From assembly GCA_016842085.1 (NCBI GenBank), contig JAEVEX010000022.1:1-63414 (forward strand): a DNA stretch of 63,414 nt. Reading direction: 5' to 3'. Source of the DNA: Candidatus Thermoflexus tengchongensis. GTDB lineage: Bacteria > Chloroflexota > Anaerolineae > Thermoflexales > Thermoflexaceae. Shown here one piece after another: positions 16,518 to 25,350 of the stretch. The position numbers and the translations under genes are program-made. Every line of letters starts with the position of its first letter. Positions within the stretch are counted from its first letter, which is position 1. The notes beneath the pieces were generated by a model. It was not told the origin of the DNA. It did not search any database and saw only the letters and a program-made list of their open reading frames with translations.

Positions 16518-18353
16518 ATGGAACGGTTTGGGCGCCTGTTGCGGGTGAATCTTTCCACGGGATCCATAGTCCAGGAGGAGATCCCTCCTTCCTGGGTCGA
16601 GGCGTTCATTGGAGGAAGCGCCCTGGCCGCTCGCCTGCTGTGGGAGCGCCTGGGGCCGGAGGTCGACCCCCTGGGTCCGGAGAACCCCATGCTGTTCATC
16701 ACTGGTCCTCTGACCGGGACCGCGGGGCCGGCGGTTGGGCGGTTCACGGTGTGCGCCCGTTCCCCCGCCACTGGCCTGTGGGGTGAATCCAACTGCGGTG
16801 GGTTCTGGGGGCCGGAGCTGCGGTTCGCGGGCTATGATGCGCTGCTGATCGAAGGACGTGCCCCGGAGCCAGTTTATCTGTGGATCGCTTCGGGACGGGC
16901 AGAGATCCGCCCCGCTTCCCATCTCTGGGGCCATGATCCCTATACCGTGCAGACGATCGTGCGGAAGGAGGTAGGGGACCCCCTCGCCCGGGTGGCGGCC
17001 ATCGGCCTTGCGGGGGAGAACCAGGTTCCCTTCGCCCTGATCCTGTGCGATCACGGGCGAGTCGCGGGCCGCACCGGGATGGGGGCGGTGATGGGTTCCA
17101 AGAACTTAAAGGCCATTGCGGTGCGGGGATCTCAACCCGTGCCCCTGGCCCGCCCGGAAGTCTTCCAGACGCTGCGAGCTCAGGTCAACCGGGCGCTGCG
17201 GGAGGATAACCTGACCCGGGTGTTCCGGGAGACCGGAACCGCGGGCGCGGCAGAGTATTTTGAGTTGCTGGGGAGCATGCCCAAGCGATATTACGGCCAG
17301 GGGGCCTGGGAGGGGGCATCCCGAATCAGTGGGGCGGCGATGGCCGAGACCATTCTTTCCGGCGTATCGGCCTGCCATGCCTGCGTGATCGCCTGCGGCC
17401 GGGTGGTGACCATTCCCGAAGGCCCCTACGCCCGGACGAAGGCGAAGGGTCCGGAATATGAAACCATTGCGGCCTTCGGCCCGAACCTTCTCCATGATGA
17501 TCTTCAAGCGATCACACATCTGGGGGATCTTTGCGATCGCTACGGCCTGGATTCAATTAGCATGGGGAACGTGCTGGGCCTAGCCTATTTGCTTTTCGAG
17601 GAGGGGCGGATCACGGAGCGGGAGACCGGTGGCCTGATCCTGCGCTGGGGAGACATCCGGCCTGTGGAGACCCTGATCGCTCAAACGGCCCGGCGGGAAG
17701 GGTTCGGCGCGCTCCTGGCCATGGGGGCGCGGGGGCTGGGACGGACGTTCGGGGCGGAGCATCTGGCCGTCGAGGTGAAAGGCCTGGAGGTCCCCTATCA
17801 CGATCCGCGGGGGGTGGCCGGGATGGCGTTGAGCTACGCGACTTCCCCGCGCGGGGCCTGTCATAATCAGAGCGATTTCTTTATGGTGGAATTGGGCCAG
17901 TCCATTGAGGAGCTGGGCATCCCGTATCTGGACCGGCATCAGATCGAGGGCAAGGCACGATATGTAGCGATCCACCAGAACTGGCGTACAGTGTGCAATA
18001 GCCTGGTGATGTGCTATTTCGCAAATGTCGCCCCCAGCACAGCCCTCGCTCTGCTCAACGCCGCGATGGGCTGGGATTGGGATCTGCCCACGATGCTGGA
18101 GGCGGGGGAGCGAGGCTGGCAACTGAAGCGAGCCATCAACGGCCGTCTTGGCGCCACGCGAGCGGATGACCGGTTGCCGGATCGGTTGCTGAAGCCCCTG
18201 GCCGATGGAGGAGCCGCGGGCTTCGTTCCGGATCTGGAGACGATGCTGCGGGAATATTATGAGGTGCGAGGATGGGATCCGGAGACGGGTCAGCCCACCC
18301 TGGAAACCCTTCAGCGTTTGGGGCTGGAATTTGTCGCTCAGGCAACTCCCTGA
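16518..18353 (+). CDS. Aldehyde ferredoxin oxidoreductase (AOR family)
   Basis: A 611-residue tungstopterin/molybdopterin enzyme of the AOR family, which oxidises aldehydes to acids with ferredoxin as acceptor. The N-terminal domain has the usual LLRVNLSTGSI and FIGGSALAARLL openings and GPLTGT, GRTGMGAVMGSKNLKAI for pterin binding. SACHACVIACGR provides three [4Fe-4S] cysteines (CxxCxxxC), with a further Cys in NSLVMCYF as the likely fourth. GGAGG sits 7 bp before the ATG at 16518. The specific aldehyde is unknown. No ferredoxin or MoaD gene is adjacent. Confidence 0.93.
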   Translation: MERFGRLLRVNLSTGSIVQEEIPPSWVEAFIGGSALAARLLWERLGPEVDPLGPENPMLFITGPLTGTAGPAVGRFTVCARSPATGLWGESNCGGFWGPELRFAGYDALLIEGRAPEPVYLWIASGRAEIRPASHLWGHDPYTVQTIVRKEVGDPLARVAAIGLAGENQVPFALILCDHGRVAGRTGMGAVMGSKNLKAIAVRGSQPVPLARPEVFQTLRAQVNRALREDNLTRVFRETGTAGAAEYFELLGSMPKRYYGQGAWEGASRISGAAMAETILSGVSACHACVIACGRVVTIPEGPYARTKAKGPEYETIAAFGPNLLHDDLQAITHLGDLCDRYGLDSISMGNVLGLAYLLFEEGRITERETGGLILRWGDIRPVETLIAQTARREGFGALLAMGARGLGRTFGAEHLAVEVKGLEVPYHDPRGVAGMALSYATSPRGACHNQSDFFMVELGQSIEELGIPYLDRHQIEGKARYVAIHQNWRTVCNSLVMCYFANVAPSTALALLNAAMGWDWDLPTMLEAGERGWQLKRAINGRLGATRADDRLPDRLLKPLADGGAAGFVPDLETMLREYYEVRGWDPETGQPTLETLQRLGLEFVAQATP

Positions 18354-18461
18354 GCGAGGCGCCGCTGGTTTCCTTCAGAGGACTTTGGGGGGACGATCCC
18401 GGAGGGGCCATTCCGCCGCTTTGAGTTTAAGCCCAACGGCGTAACTCCTGGGGAAGAAGCA

Positions 18462-19454
18462 ATGCGCGTGCTGGTCACCGGGGCGACCGGCTTTCTGGGC
18501 CGAAACCTTTGCCCTTATCTGGTGGAACAGGGACATCGCGTGCGCGCCCTGGTTCGACCGTCCTCGGACTGGGGGTTCCTGGTGGAGCGGGGGGTGGAGA
18601 TCGCGTTCGGGGATGTGCAGGACCTTATCTCCGTTCAGGCGGCCCTCGTCGGATGTGACGCGGTGATTCATGCGGCGGGCTACTTCCGGTTCTGGGGCCC
18701 CCAGGATCGCTACTGGGGGGTGAATGTGGTCGGTACCCGGAATGTGGTTCAGGCGGCGGAGCGGATGGGCGTTCAGCGATTCATACACATCTCGACGGTG
18801 GCGGTGATCGGGCGGCCGCGCCCGGGGACCGTGATCGATGAGACCTACCCGTGCCAGCCGGTGGATGAATACCAGCGGACGAAGCTGGAGGGAGAGCGGA
18901 TCGTTCAGGAGGCGGCCTGCAGAGGGCTTCCCGCACTCATCTTGCGCCCCGGGGCGTTTTATGGCCCGTGGGGACGTTACGCGTTCAACCGGCTCTTCTT
19001 CGAGGATTTCCTGAGGGGATTACGCCTTCAGGTGCATGGAGGCCGTCGCTATACATTTCCGATCTTTGTCCCGGATCTCTGCCGGGTCATCGAGGCTGCG
19101 CTGAGCCAGGGACGGGCAGGGGAGATCTACAACGTGGCGGATCGGAGCAGGTCGCATGGGGAGATCTACGAGATTGTGGCCCGCATCGCAGGGGTTCCCG
19201 CGTGGCGGATCAATGTCCCGGCTGCGCCCATGCTGGCGCTGGCATGGATCTGGACGAAGCTGGCGGATCTCATCGGGCGGGAGCCCTATTACCCGCTGAC
19301 CCTGGCCTCTTATGTGTTCTATGACTGGAAAGTCTCCTCCGAGAAGGCGAAACGGGAGCTGGGGTTCGAACCGACGCCTTTTGAAGAAGGGGTCAGGCGG
19401 ACCCTCGAGTGGTACTGGAGCCAGGGGATCCTGCCCCCGCCTCGAAGAGGATGA
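18462..19454 (+). CDS. NAD-dependent epimerase/dehydratase, extended SDR (HpnA/dihydroflavonol-reductase-like)
   Basis: A 330-residue extended short-chain dehydrogenase. GATGFLGRNL (residues 7-16) is the NAD(P) GxxGxxG loop, CDAVIHAAGYFRFWG follows the second half of the Rossmann fold, and STVAVIG with YQRTK gives the catalytic Ser and YxxxK. The overall layout resembles HpnA-type sugar or hopanoid-related reductases, but the substrate is not determined. It converges with cysS; the 444 bp between them is filled by tandem hairpin repeats. Confidence 0.88.
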   Translation: MRVLVTGATGFLGRNLCPYLVEQGHRVRALVRPSSDWGFLVERGVEIAFGDVQDLISVQAALVGCDAVIHAAGYFRFWGPQDRYWGVNVVGTRNVVQAAERMGVQRFIHISTVAVIGRPRPGTVIDETYPCQPVDEYQRTKLEGERIVQEAACRGLPALILRPGAFYGPWGRYAFNRLFFEDFLRGLRLQVHGGRRYTFPIFVPDLCRVIEAALSQGRAGEIYNVADRSRSHGEIYEIVARIAGVPAWRINVPAAPMLALAWIWTKLADLIGREPYYPLTLASYVFYDWKVSSEKAKRELGFEPTPFEEGVRRTLEWYWSQGILPPPRRG

Positions 19455-19478
19455 GACACCAGATCGACATGCTTAGCA

Positions 19479-19898
19479 CCGATTGAAATCGGCCTCCTGA
19501 GGCGCTGTGCGCCTTCCGTCGGCCTTCGCCGACGGGAAAGCCTTTTGGCTGGCGGAGGCCGGCCGTTGGCCGAAGGCCTCCGAGGTCGAATTCATTCGAC
19601 ACGCCTCGCGCGCCTTGCGTCGGCCTTTCGCGCCGATTGAAATCGGCCTCCTGAGCGCTGTGCGCCTTCCGTCGGCCTTCGCCGACGGGAAAGCCTTTTG
19701 GCCGGCGAAGGCCGGCCATTGGCCGAAGGCCTCCAAGGTCGAATTCATTCGACCCTCACGCCGGCCCATCGTGCCGATTGAAATCGGCCTCCTGAGGCGC
19801 TGTGCACCTTACATCGGCCTTCGCCGACGCGAAAGCCACCTTTTGGCCGGCGGCGGCCGGCCACTGGCCGAAGGCCTCTGAGGTCGAATTCATTCGAC
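19479..19898. repeat. Three tandem copies of a multi-hairpin repeat
   Basis: The copies occupy 19479-19600, 19633-19753 and 19774-19898, separated by 32 and 20 bp of different sequence. Each is a chain of palindromes in the same order: CCGATT-GA-AATCGG; GTCGGC-CTTC-GCCGAC (altered in copy 3); a GGCC-rich arm around TTGGCCGAAGGCC; and GTCGAAT-TC-ATTCGAC. Small changes are spread along copies, some in palindrome arms. The block lies between the convergent epimerase and cysS genes, and copy 3 ends exactly at the cysS stop codon. It probably serves as, or has settled at, a transcription-end region. The repeats are not CRISPR. Confidence 0.9.
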
Positions 19899-21353
19899 TC
19901 AAGAGCGAGCCATCCGCCATACGGTGCCATCTGGACGATCTTCCAGGATGATTCCCAGGGCCCGGAGGCGATCCCGGATCTGATCGGCGCGGGCGAAGTC
20001 GCGCTGGCGGCGGGCTTCCGCCCGGATCTCAACGAGCAATTGCACCAGACCGGCCACCAGATCCGATGGGATGTCCGGCCGGATGACGTCGGGGATCACC
20101 CCCAGGATCTGGCCGCCGAACTCCCGATAGACGGCGTCGATGGCCTCCAGGATGGGACGCCCCACCGTGGCTCCGCCGAAGAGCAGGCTGTTGACCGCTT
20201 TGGAGAACTCGAAGAGGACCGAAAGAGCCTCCGGCGTCCCGAAGTCGTCGTCCATCGCCTCGAGGAACGCGCGTCGTGCCCGCTGGATCTCCTCCATGAA
20301 CGTCTCCGGTTCAGTGGCTTCGGAGGCATCTCCTCGAGCGAGCCGTTCCCGTACCTCGATCACGGTGTTCCAGAGGCGGTCCAGGCCCTTCTCCGCCGCC
20401 TCCATGGTCTCTTCGCTGTAGTCGATGGGCGAGCGGTAATGGCTGGAGAGGACGAACAGGCGGATCGCCTGGGGTCGGTATTTCTGGAGGGCATCCTTAA
20501 TGCGCACCACGTTCCCCAGGCTTTTGCTCATCTTCACGCCGTTGACGGTGAGGGATCCCGTGAGCAGCCAGTAGCGGGCGAAGGGCACCCCGTTGGCGGC
20601 CTCTGCCTGGGCGATCTCGCTCTCGTTATGGGGGAAGAGATTATCGATGCCTCCCCCGTGGATATCGAACGGCTGCCCCAGGTATTTGGTGGCCATCACC
20701 GAGCATTCGATATGCCAGCCCGGATAGCCCCAGCCCCATGGACTGGGCCAGCGCAGGATGTGCTCCGGCTCTGCCCGCTTCCACAGGGCGAAATCGGCGG
20801 GATGACGTTTTTCCTCCCGCACCGGGACGCGGGCGCCTTCTTCCTGCTCCTCCAGGCGGCGTCCGGAGAGCTTCCCGTATTCCGGCCAGGATTCCACCGA
20901 GAAATAAACGGAGCCGTTCACCTCATAGGCATGGCCTTTTTCGATCAGGACCTTGATCATCTCGATCATCTCCGGGATATGGCAGGAGGCCCGGGGGGAG
21001 ATATCGGGCCGCACCACCCCCAGCGCATCCATGTCCTCAAAATAACTGCGCATATATTTCTCCACCAGCTCCATCGGCTCCAGGCGTTCCCGGGCAGCTC
21101 CCTTCAGGATGCGATCTTCCCCGGTATCCAGCAGGTGCCCCACGTCCGTGATGTTCTGGACATAGCGGACCTTATAGCCGCGATAGCGGAGGTAGCGGAC
21201 GATCACGTCCATGGAGACGTAAAGCTTGGCGTGGCCGAGGTGGGCGTGATCGTAGACGGTTGGCCCGCAGACATACATATGAACCCGTCCTTCGCGCAGC
21301 GGAACGAAGGGCTCCTTCTGGCGGGTCAGGAAGTTATAAACCACGAGGCTCAT
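19899..21353 (-). CDS. cysS: Cysteinyl-tRNA synthetase
   Basis: A class I synthetase that charges tRNA-Cys. The zinc-site Cys is in [17 protein letters not shown], with the HIGH-like [13 protein letters not shown] and [18 protein letters not shown] follow, then VKMSKSLGN carrying KMSKS. The length of 484 residues is normal. GGAGGT ends at 21363, directly before the ATG at 21362 but 10 bp before the ATG at 21353 (MSLVVYNF), so the latter is preferred. It is the last gene of a minus-strand run that starts with the dehydrogenase at 26306. Confidence 0.97.
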   Translation of the reverse strand: MSLVVYNFLTRQKEPFVPLREGRVHMYVCGPTVYDHAHLGHAKLYVSMDVIVRYLRYRGYKVRYVQNITDVGHLLDTGEDRILKGAARERLEPMELVEKYMRSYFEDMDALGVVRPDISPRASCHIPEMIEMIKVLIEKGHAYEVNGSVYFSVESWPEYGKLSGRRLEEQEEGARVPVREEKRHPADFALWKRAEPEHILRWPSPWGWGYPGWHIECSVMATKYLGQPFDIHGGGIDNLFPHNESEIAQAEAANGVPFARYWLLTGSLTVNGVKMSKSLGNVVRIKDALQKYRPQAIRLFVLSSHYRSPIDYSEETMEAAEKGLDRLWNTVIEVRERLARGDASEATEPETFMEEIQRARRAFLEAMDDDFGTPEALSVLFEFSKAVNSLLFGGATVGRPILEAIDAVYREFGGQILGVIPDVIRPDIPSDLVAGLVQLLVEIRAEARRQRDFARADQIRDRLRALGIILEDRPDGTVWRMARS

Positions 21354-21506
21354 CGGTTTCATACCTCCAGAGATATGTAAGGGCGGAGCCGATCACCGGA
21401 AGAAAATGTTCTTCGGGGTCGAGCGAACGGTCGAAGGCGGCCCGCTCGACCCCAAATGCCCCGAGGAGAGCGCCGGCTGCGCAATTCCGGTTGTGACGCG
21501 GAGGCC

Positions 21507-22559
21507 TCAGGAGGAGCCCCCGCGGGTCAGTTCCTCGGGCCGGGCGAAGATCATCCGCCCGGCCGCGGTCTGGAGCACTTTGGTCACCACCACCGGGATC
21601 TCCCGGCCGATGTAGCGGCGCCCCTCTTCCACCACCACCATCGTCCCATCCTCCAGGTAACCCACGCCCTGTCCGGGTTCCTTCCCTTCCTGGATGATGG
21701 AGAGCGTGAACGTTTCCCCGGGCAGCAGAACCGTCCGCACGGCGTTGGCCAGTTCGTTGATGTTGAGAACACGGATGTTCTGAAGTTCGGCCACCCGATT
21801 CAGATTGTAGTCGTTGGTCATGATCGGGCAGCGCATGCGGCGGGCCAGGGCGATCAGTTTCTCATCCACCTCTCGACCCTCTACATCCATATCCACGATG
21901 CGGACCGGGACGTGGCCTTCTTTCTGCATCCGGTTGAGGATCTCCAGGCCCCGGCGGCCCCGATTGCGTCGCAGGGGATCCTGGGAATCGGCGATGTGCT
22001 GGAGCTCGTTCAGGACGAAGCGGGGCACCAGGAGGGTGGCCTGGAGGAACCCGGTGCGCGCGACATCGGCGATCCGGCCGTCGATGATCACGCTGGTATC
22101 CAGCAGGATGAAATGTTCGCCGTCCCGCCCCTCGCGCAGGTGGCGGGGAAGCATGGCCAGCAGGTCCTTATAACGGGTGCCTGCCACCGTGAGGCCCAGG
22201 TAGCCGAAGAACACGGCCCCCAGGGAGGGCATCACCCGGCCCAGGGGGTCGGGCAGGAGGGAGAGCGGGTAGGAAACCAGCCCGGCCATGATCAGCCCGA
22301 GGATCAATCCCAGCGTGCCGGCGATCAGCTGTTGTAACGGGATCGGCCGGATGATCTGACGGATCATGGCGGCCGGACGGATGGTGAGCCACGGCGTGAG
22401 GATGAGGCCGAGGATGGCGCCGACCAGGCTGAAGGCCAGGGCGAACTGCCAGGCCGGGCGCGAGTCCAGCCCCAGCCGGGCTGCGTCCATCCCCAGCCGC
22501 CACCCGGCAACCCCCAGCACCAGCATGCCGATCAGGCGAAGAAAGCGTTCGAAATCCAT
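21507..22559 (-). CDS. Membrane-anchored PIN-TRAM protein (YacL-like)
   Basis: A 350-residue protein. The N-terminal third has about four hydrophobic segments (residues 8-25, 36-55, 77-95, 108-127). A PIN domain follows, with ILLDTSVIIDGRIADV (first Asp), LNELQHIAD and TNDYNLNRVAELQ, and then a C-terminal TRAM-like domain (about 275-340). Such YacL-type proteins are putative membrane-bound RNases; the true substrate is unknown. GGAGG lies 4 bp before the ATG. It is co-directional with cysS, 153 bp upstream of it. Confidence 0.9.
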   Translation of the reverse strand: MDFERFLRLIGMLVLGVAGWRLGMDAARLGLDSRPAWQFALAFSLVGAILGLILTPWLTIRPAAMIRQIIRPIPLQQLIAGTLGLILGLIMAGLVSYPLSLLPDPLGRVMPSLGAVFFGYLGLTVAGTRYKDLLAMLPRHLREGRDGEHFILLDTSVIIDGRIADVARTGFLQATLLVPRFVLNELQHIADSQDPLRRNRGRRGLEILNRMQKEGHVPVRIVDMDVEGREVDEKLIALARRMRCPIMTNDYNLNRVAELQNIRVLNINELANAVRTVLLPGETFTLSIIQEGKEPGQGVGYLEDGTMVVVEEGRRYIGREIPVVVTKVLQTAAGRMIFARPEELTRGGSS

Positions 22560-22723
22560 AAATCCTCCGGATAAGGACGAAGTGCAACGTTCATCTTACA
22601 CCGGGGGCCATGAAGAGGGCAAGGAGCGGGGTCAATTATCCTTCCCTGGCTATTCCGCTGCCGGGTGTTCCCATCGGGGCTTTGGGGGCTACGTAACTGT
22701 CTGCTCTCCCATGGTCGGCGGGC

Positions 22724-23098
22724 CTATCCGCTTCCTTCTCCTCCGCCTGCGCGAGAGAAGGAGGTCAGGGATGGCTGTGGATCCTGGCTCTGACCCGAAG
22801 GTGGGCACTCTTCATACGTCACCGGTTGCAGGCTCATCCGGGGAGCCCAGAGCCAGAACCAGACATCCGTGCGCTGGCACAGGCGGCCTTCCGGGTTCCG
22901 GTAGGCCGTCGTTTGCGAGAGGGCCAGACCAGCGCCCTCCCGTTCCCGAATCAACCACAGGCGATACTGAGCGCCCCTTAAGGTCCAGGAAAGATCCCCG
23001 CGGATGGCCAGGGTCCCCAGCAAACAGATCCCGCATCCGACCCCGACCACCGCCAGCGCGAGGAAGAGAGAGATCGCGGTTTCGACGCGACGGCGCAT
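22724..23098 (-). CDS. Small single-pass membrane or secreted protein, 124 residues
   Basis: The N-terminus MRRRVETAISLFLALAVVGVG has a basic start and a long hydrophobic segment (about 8-33), consistent with a signal anchor. The rest is soluble, contains two Cys and a Gly/Pro-rich tail, and matches no family I know. The weak site GGAAAGGATGG precedes the ATG. Coding status is supported by the membrane segment and by position between co-directional genes. Confidence 0.55.
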   Translation of the reverse strand: MRRRVETAISLFLALAVVGVGCGICLLGTLAIRGDLSWTLRGAQYRLWLIREREGAGLALSQTTAYRNPEGRLCQRTDVWFWLWAPRMSLQPVTYEECPPSGQSQDPQPSLTSFSRAGGGEGSG

Positions 23099-23273
23099 CG
23101 CGGAACCATCCTTTCCAGACTGAGGACGAGGGGGCGCCAGCGGCGGCCCCCGAAGATATTTTCTCTCCCAAGATGAAAAGGGGAAGGGGCCCTTCTGTCT
23201 CCGCGATCTGTGCCCAGCCCTGTAAGTCCCTAAGCATGATGGGAGGGGTTATCCCATCTTCCCCGGCTCGCGC

Positions 23274-24518
23274 TCAACCCTGCAGATCCGGTGAGGGGGA
23301 AGTCCAGAGGCCTTCCGGTTCCTCCGGCTCATCGCTTTGCAGATGGATCAGCACGATCTCCGGCGGGCACATCAGGCGCATCCGCGGCATCCCGAGGCCC
23401 TCCATCCCCAGTCCCCGGCTCACATACATCGTGGTCGAACCGTGCCGATACAGGCCCATCTCGTAGCGCTTTCCGTAAATGGAGGCGGTGACCAGCGCGC
23501 CGATGAGCGGAAGGCGGATCTGCCCGCCGTGGGTATGGCCGCACAGATAGAGATCGATCCCCAGCGCGCTGGCCTCGGGGAAGAGATCCGGCGAGTGATA
23601 GAGCAGGATGGTGAGGGCGTGAGCGGGGATCTGGCGCATCAGCTCCCGCAGCCGCTCGCCATCACGCTCCGGATCGTGCGTGCAGGTCAGGCCGAGCAGG
23701 CAGATCTGAGGCCCCCGATGGCCCAGCTGCCCGAAGCGGGCCACCTGGTTATCCAGCCAGGTGATGTGGGTGAAGCCGAAGAGGATCCGCCGCACCACCT
23801 CCGGCGGATCCACCAGGGGCGTCCCGGTAACCAGATAAACCCCCAGGGGAGCGCGCAGCGCCTCCAGAAACCGGCTGCACTGGGCCTGGGCATGGGGATC
23901 ATGCACATAGCTCAGGTTGAGGAGATCCCCGGTGAAGACGATCAGATCGGGATCCAGCTCCTCAATCCATTGCAGGACCTGTTGCTCCCGTCGGGTCAGG
24001 CGCTCCAGATGGAGATCGGTGAGGTGCAGCATCCGAAGGGGAGGCATTCCCCGGAGCCGGGGCGAGGTCACCACCAGCTCCGTCAGGGTCAGCCGGAAGG
24101 GCTCTCGATAGAGCGCGTTGAGGAGGTTTCCGGTGAAGGCGAGGTGTCCGATCAGCGCCAGCCCGATCGCCCAGGAGAACGGCCGCAGGGGAAGGAGGCC
24201 CAGGCTCAGGAGCAGGCGGAAGAGGGTGAAGGCAACGAAGGGCGGCTTGGGCGGGCCGAAGGAATACCCGAGGCGAGGGAGCAGGACCAGCATCAGGGCA
24301 TCGCCCCCGGCAAAGGCGAGGAACGTCCCCGCGGCGCCCATACCGACCTCCGGGGATCCGGAGGCTTCCCCCCAGGCCAGCCCGATGATGATCCCCAGAG
24401 CCAGTGCCCACAGGCCCAGGAAGGCCCACGGAAGGCGTTCCAGGCGGTTCAGGGCCACCATAAACTGATGGAAAGGACTTGCCTCCGTTCCCGGCCGGAA
24501 CCGCCGTCGTCGCGACAT
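23274..24518 (-). CDS. Membrane metallophosphoesterase with altered metal motif
   Basis: A 414-residue protein with about four N-terminal membrane segments followed by a calcineurin-like phosphoesterase domain of the YkuE type. HLTDLHLERL gives the first D-x-H, VFTGDLLN the GD motif, LLYHSPD a His ligand and CGHTHGGQI the GHTH motif. The expected GNH(D/E) motif, where GVYLV should continue as LGNHD, reads TGTPLVD, so the conserved Asn and His are absent. The enzyme may be inactive or use a changed metal site. The start at 24518 is taken because it leaves a 40-bp gap to pgeF; ATG 24602 would overlap it. Confidence 0.85.
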   Translation of the reverse strand: MSRRRRFRPGTEASPFHQFMVALNRLERLPWAFLGLWALALGIIIGLAWGEASGSPEVGMGAAGTFLAFAGGDALMLVLLPRLGYSFGPPKPPFVAFTLFRLLLSLGLLPLRPFSWAIGLALIGHLAFTGNLLNALYREPFRLTLTELVVTSPRLRGMPPLRMLHLTDLHLERLTRREQQVLQWIEELDPDLIVFTGDLLNLSYVHDPHAQAQCSRFLEALRAPLGVYLVTGTPLVDPPEVVRRILFGFTHITWLDNQVARFGQLGHRGPQICLLGLTCTHDPERDGERLRELMRQIPAHALTILLYHSPDLFPEASALGIDLYLCGHTHGGQIRLPLIGALVTASIYGKRYEMGLYRHGSTTMYVSRGLGMEGLGMPRMRLMCPPEIVLIHLQSDEPEEPEGLWTSPSPDLQG

Positions 24519-24558
24519 CGTGGTGCGCTCACCCGCCGGAGCCGGAGGGGGAATCCCC

Positions 24559-25350
24559 TCACGGATTTCGGATCCAGGCCCCAAAGCGTCCCGTCCTTCC
24601 ATGTTCCGCCCGATGGGAATACCAGTCTTCGAGATGGCAGGCGGTGCACACCCCGGCGGCGATCACGGAGGCCACTCCCAGATGGCGCAGATGCCGTCGC
24701 ACGGTCTCCGGCAGATCGAGATGCCAGGCGCCGTTCAGCCGGTGTAGAGGAAGGGCTTTTCCTATACGAGGCTCCAGCGCCTCGATGACCTCCGGGCCCA
24801 CTGCGTAGCAGCACCCCCCGATCCCGGGACCGAGGGCCGCATGGAGGGCAGAGGGGCGGCATCCCAGGCGGCGCTGGAAGATTTCCAGGGCGGCCTCCAG
24901 AACCCCCGCCGCCAGCCCCCGCCAGCCGACATGCACGATGCCGACCGCCGGAAGCGCAGGATCCGTCAGCAGAACCGGGATACAATCGGCGAATCGCATG
25001 AACAGAGCCAGCTCTCGCTCCGCGGTGACTAACCCATCCACCCCTTCCAGGATCATGCCCCGGTGATGGGCATCAACCAGAGCCACCCGGTCCCCATGGA
25101 TCAGCCAGGCGGTGACGACCTCTTCGGACCGCAGTCCGATGGCGGCGAAGGCCCGACGCAGGTTCTCGGCCACCGCCGCCGGGTCATCGCCAACGGAGTA
25201 GCTCAGGTTCAGGGAAGCGAAAGGAGGGGCGCTCACCCCCCCTTTCCGCGTGAGGAAGCCGTGAGGGATGGCGCTCCACGGGGGATCCCGGAAGCGGTAA
25301 AAGACAATGGCATCTCTCTGCACAGCTTCCCAGTGTATGAACGCCGTCAT
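24559..25350 (-). CDS. pgeF: Purine nucleoside phosphorylase of the YfiH/LACC1 family
   Basis: A 263-residue single-domain zinc enzyme, formerly called polyphenol oxidase or laccase domain. Members act on adenosine and inosine, and PgeF also edits peptidoglycan precursors with a misplaced serine. Family marks are LIHGDRV, MRFADCIPVLLTDP, VGIVHVGWRGLAAGVL and ALGPGIGGCCYAVG, with the zinc ligands His and Cys in these motifs, and the C-terminal CTACHLEDWYSHRAEHGRTGR split over the last 40 residues. Its ATG overlaps the stop of the upstream dehydrogenase gene by 4 bp (ATGA). Confidence 0.93.
   Translation of the reverse strand: MTAFIHWEAVQRDAIVFYRFRDPPWSAIPHGFLTRKGGVSAPPFASLNLSYSVGDDPAAVAENLRRAFAAIGLRSEEVVTAWLIHGDRVALVDAHHRGMILEGVDGLVTAERELALFMRFADCIPVLLTDPALPAVGIVHVGWRGLAAGVLEAALEIFQRRLGCRPSALHAALGPGIGGCCYAVGPEVIEALEPRIGKALPLHRLNGAWHLDLPETVRRHLRHLGVASVIAAGVCTACHLEDWYSHRAEHGRTGRFGAWIRNP

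Noticed and set aside
19479-19898. Second CRISPR array suggested by GATTGAAATC units
   Set aside because: Units of about 122 bp are similar along their whole length and contain no variable spacers of uniform size. They are palindromic repeats.
22812-23237. A second minus-strand frame overlapping the 124-residue membrane protein gene
   Set aside because: It has no hydrophobic pattern, motif or ribosome-binding site, whereas the competing frame encodes a clear membrane segment.
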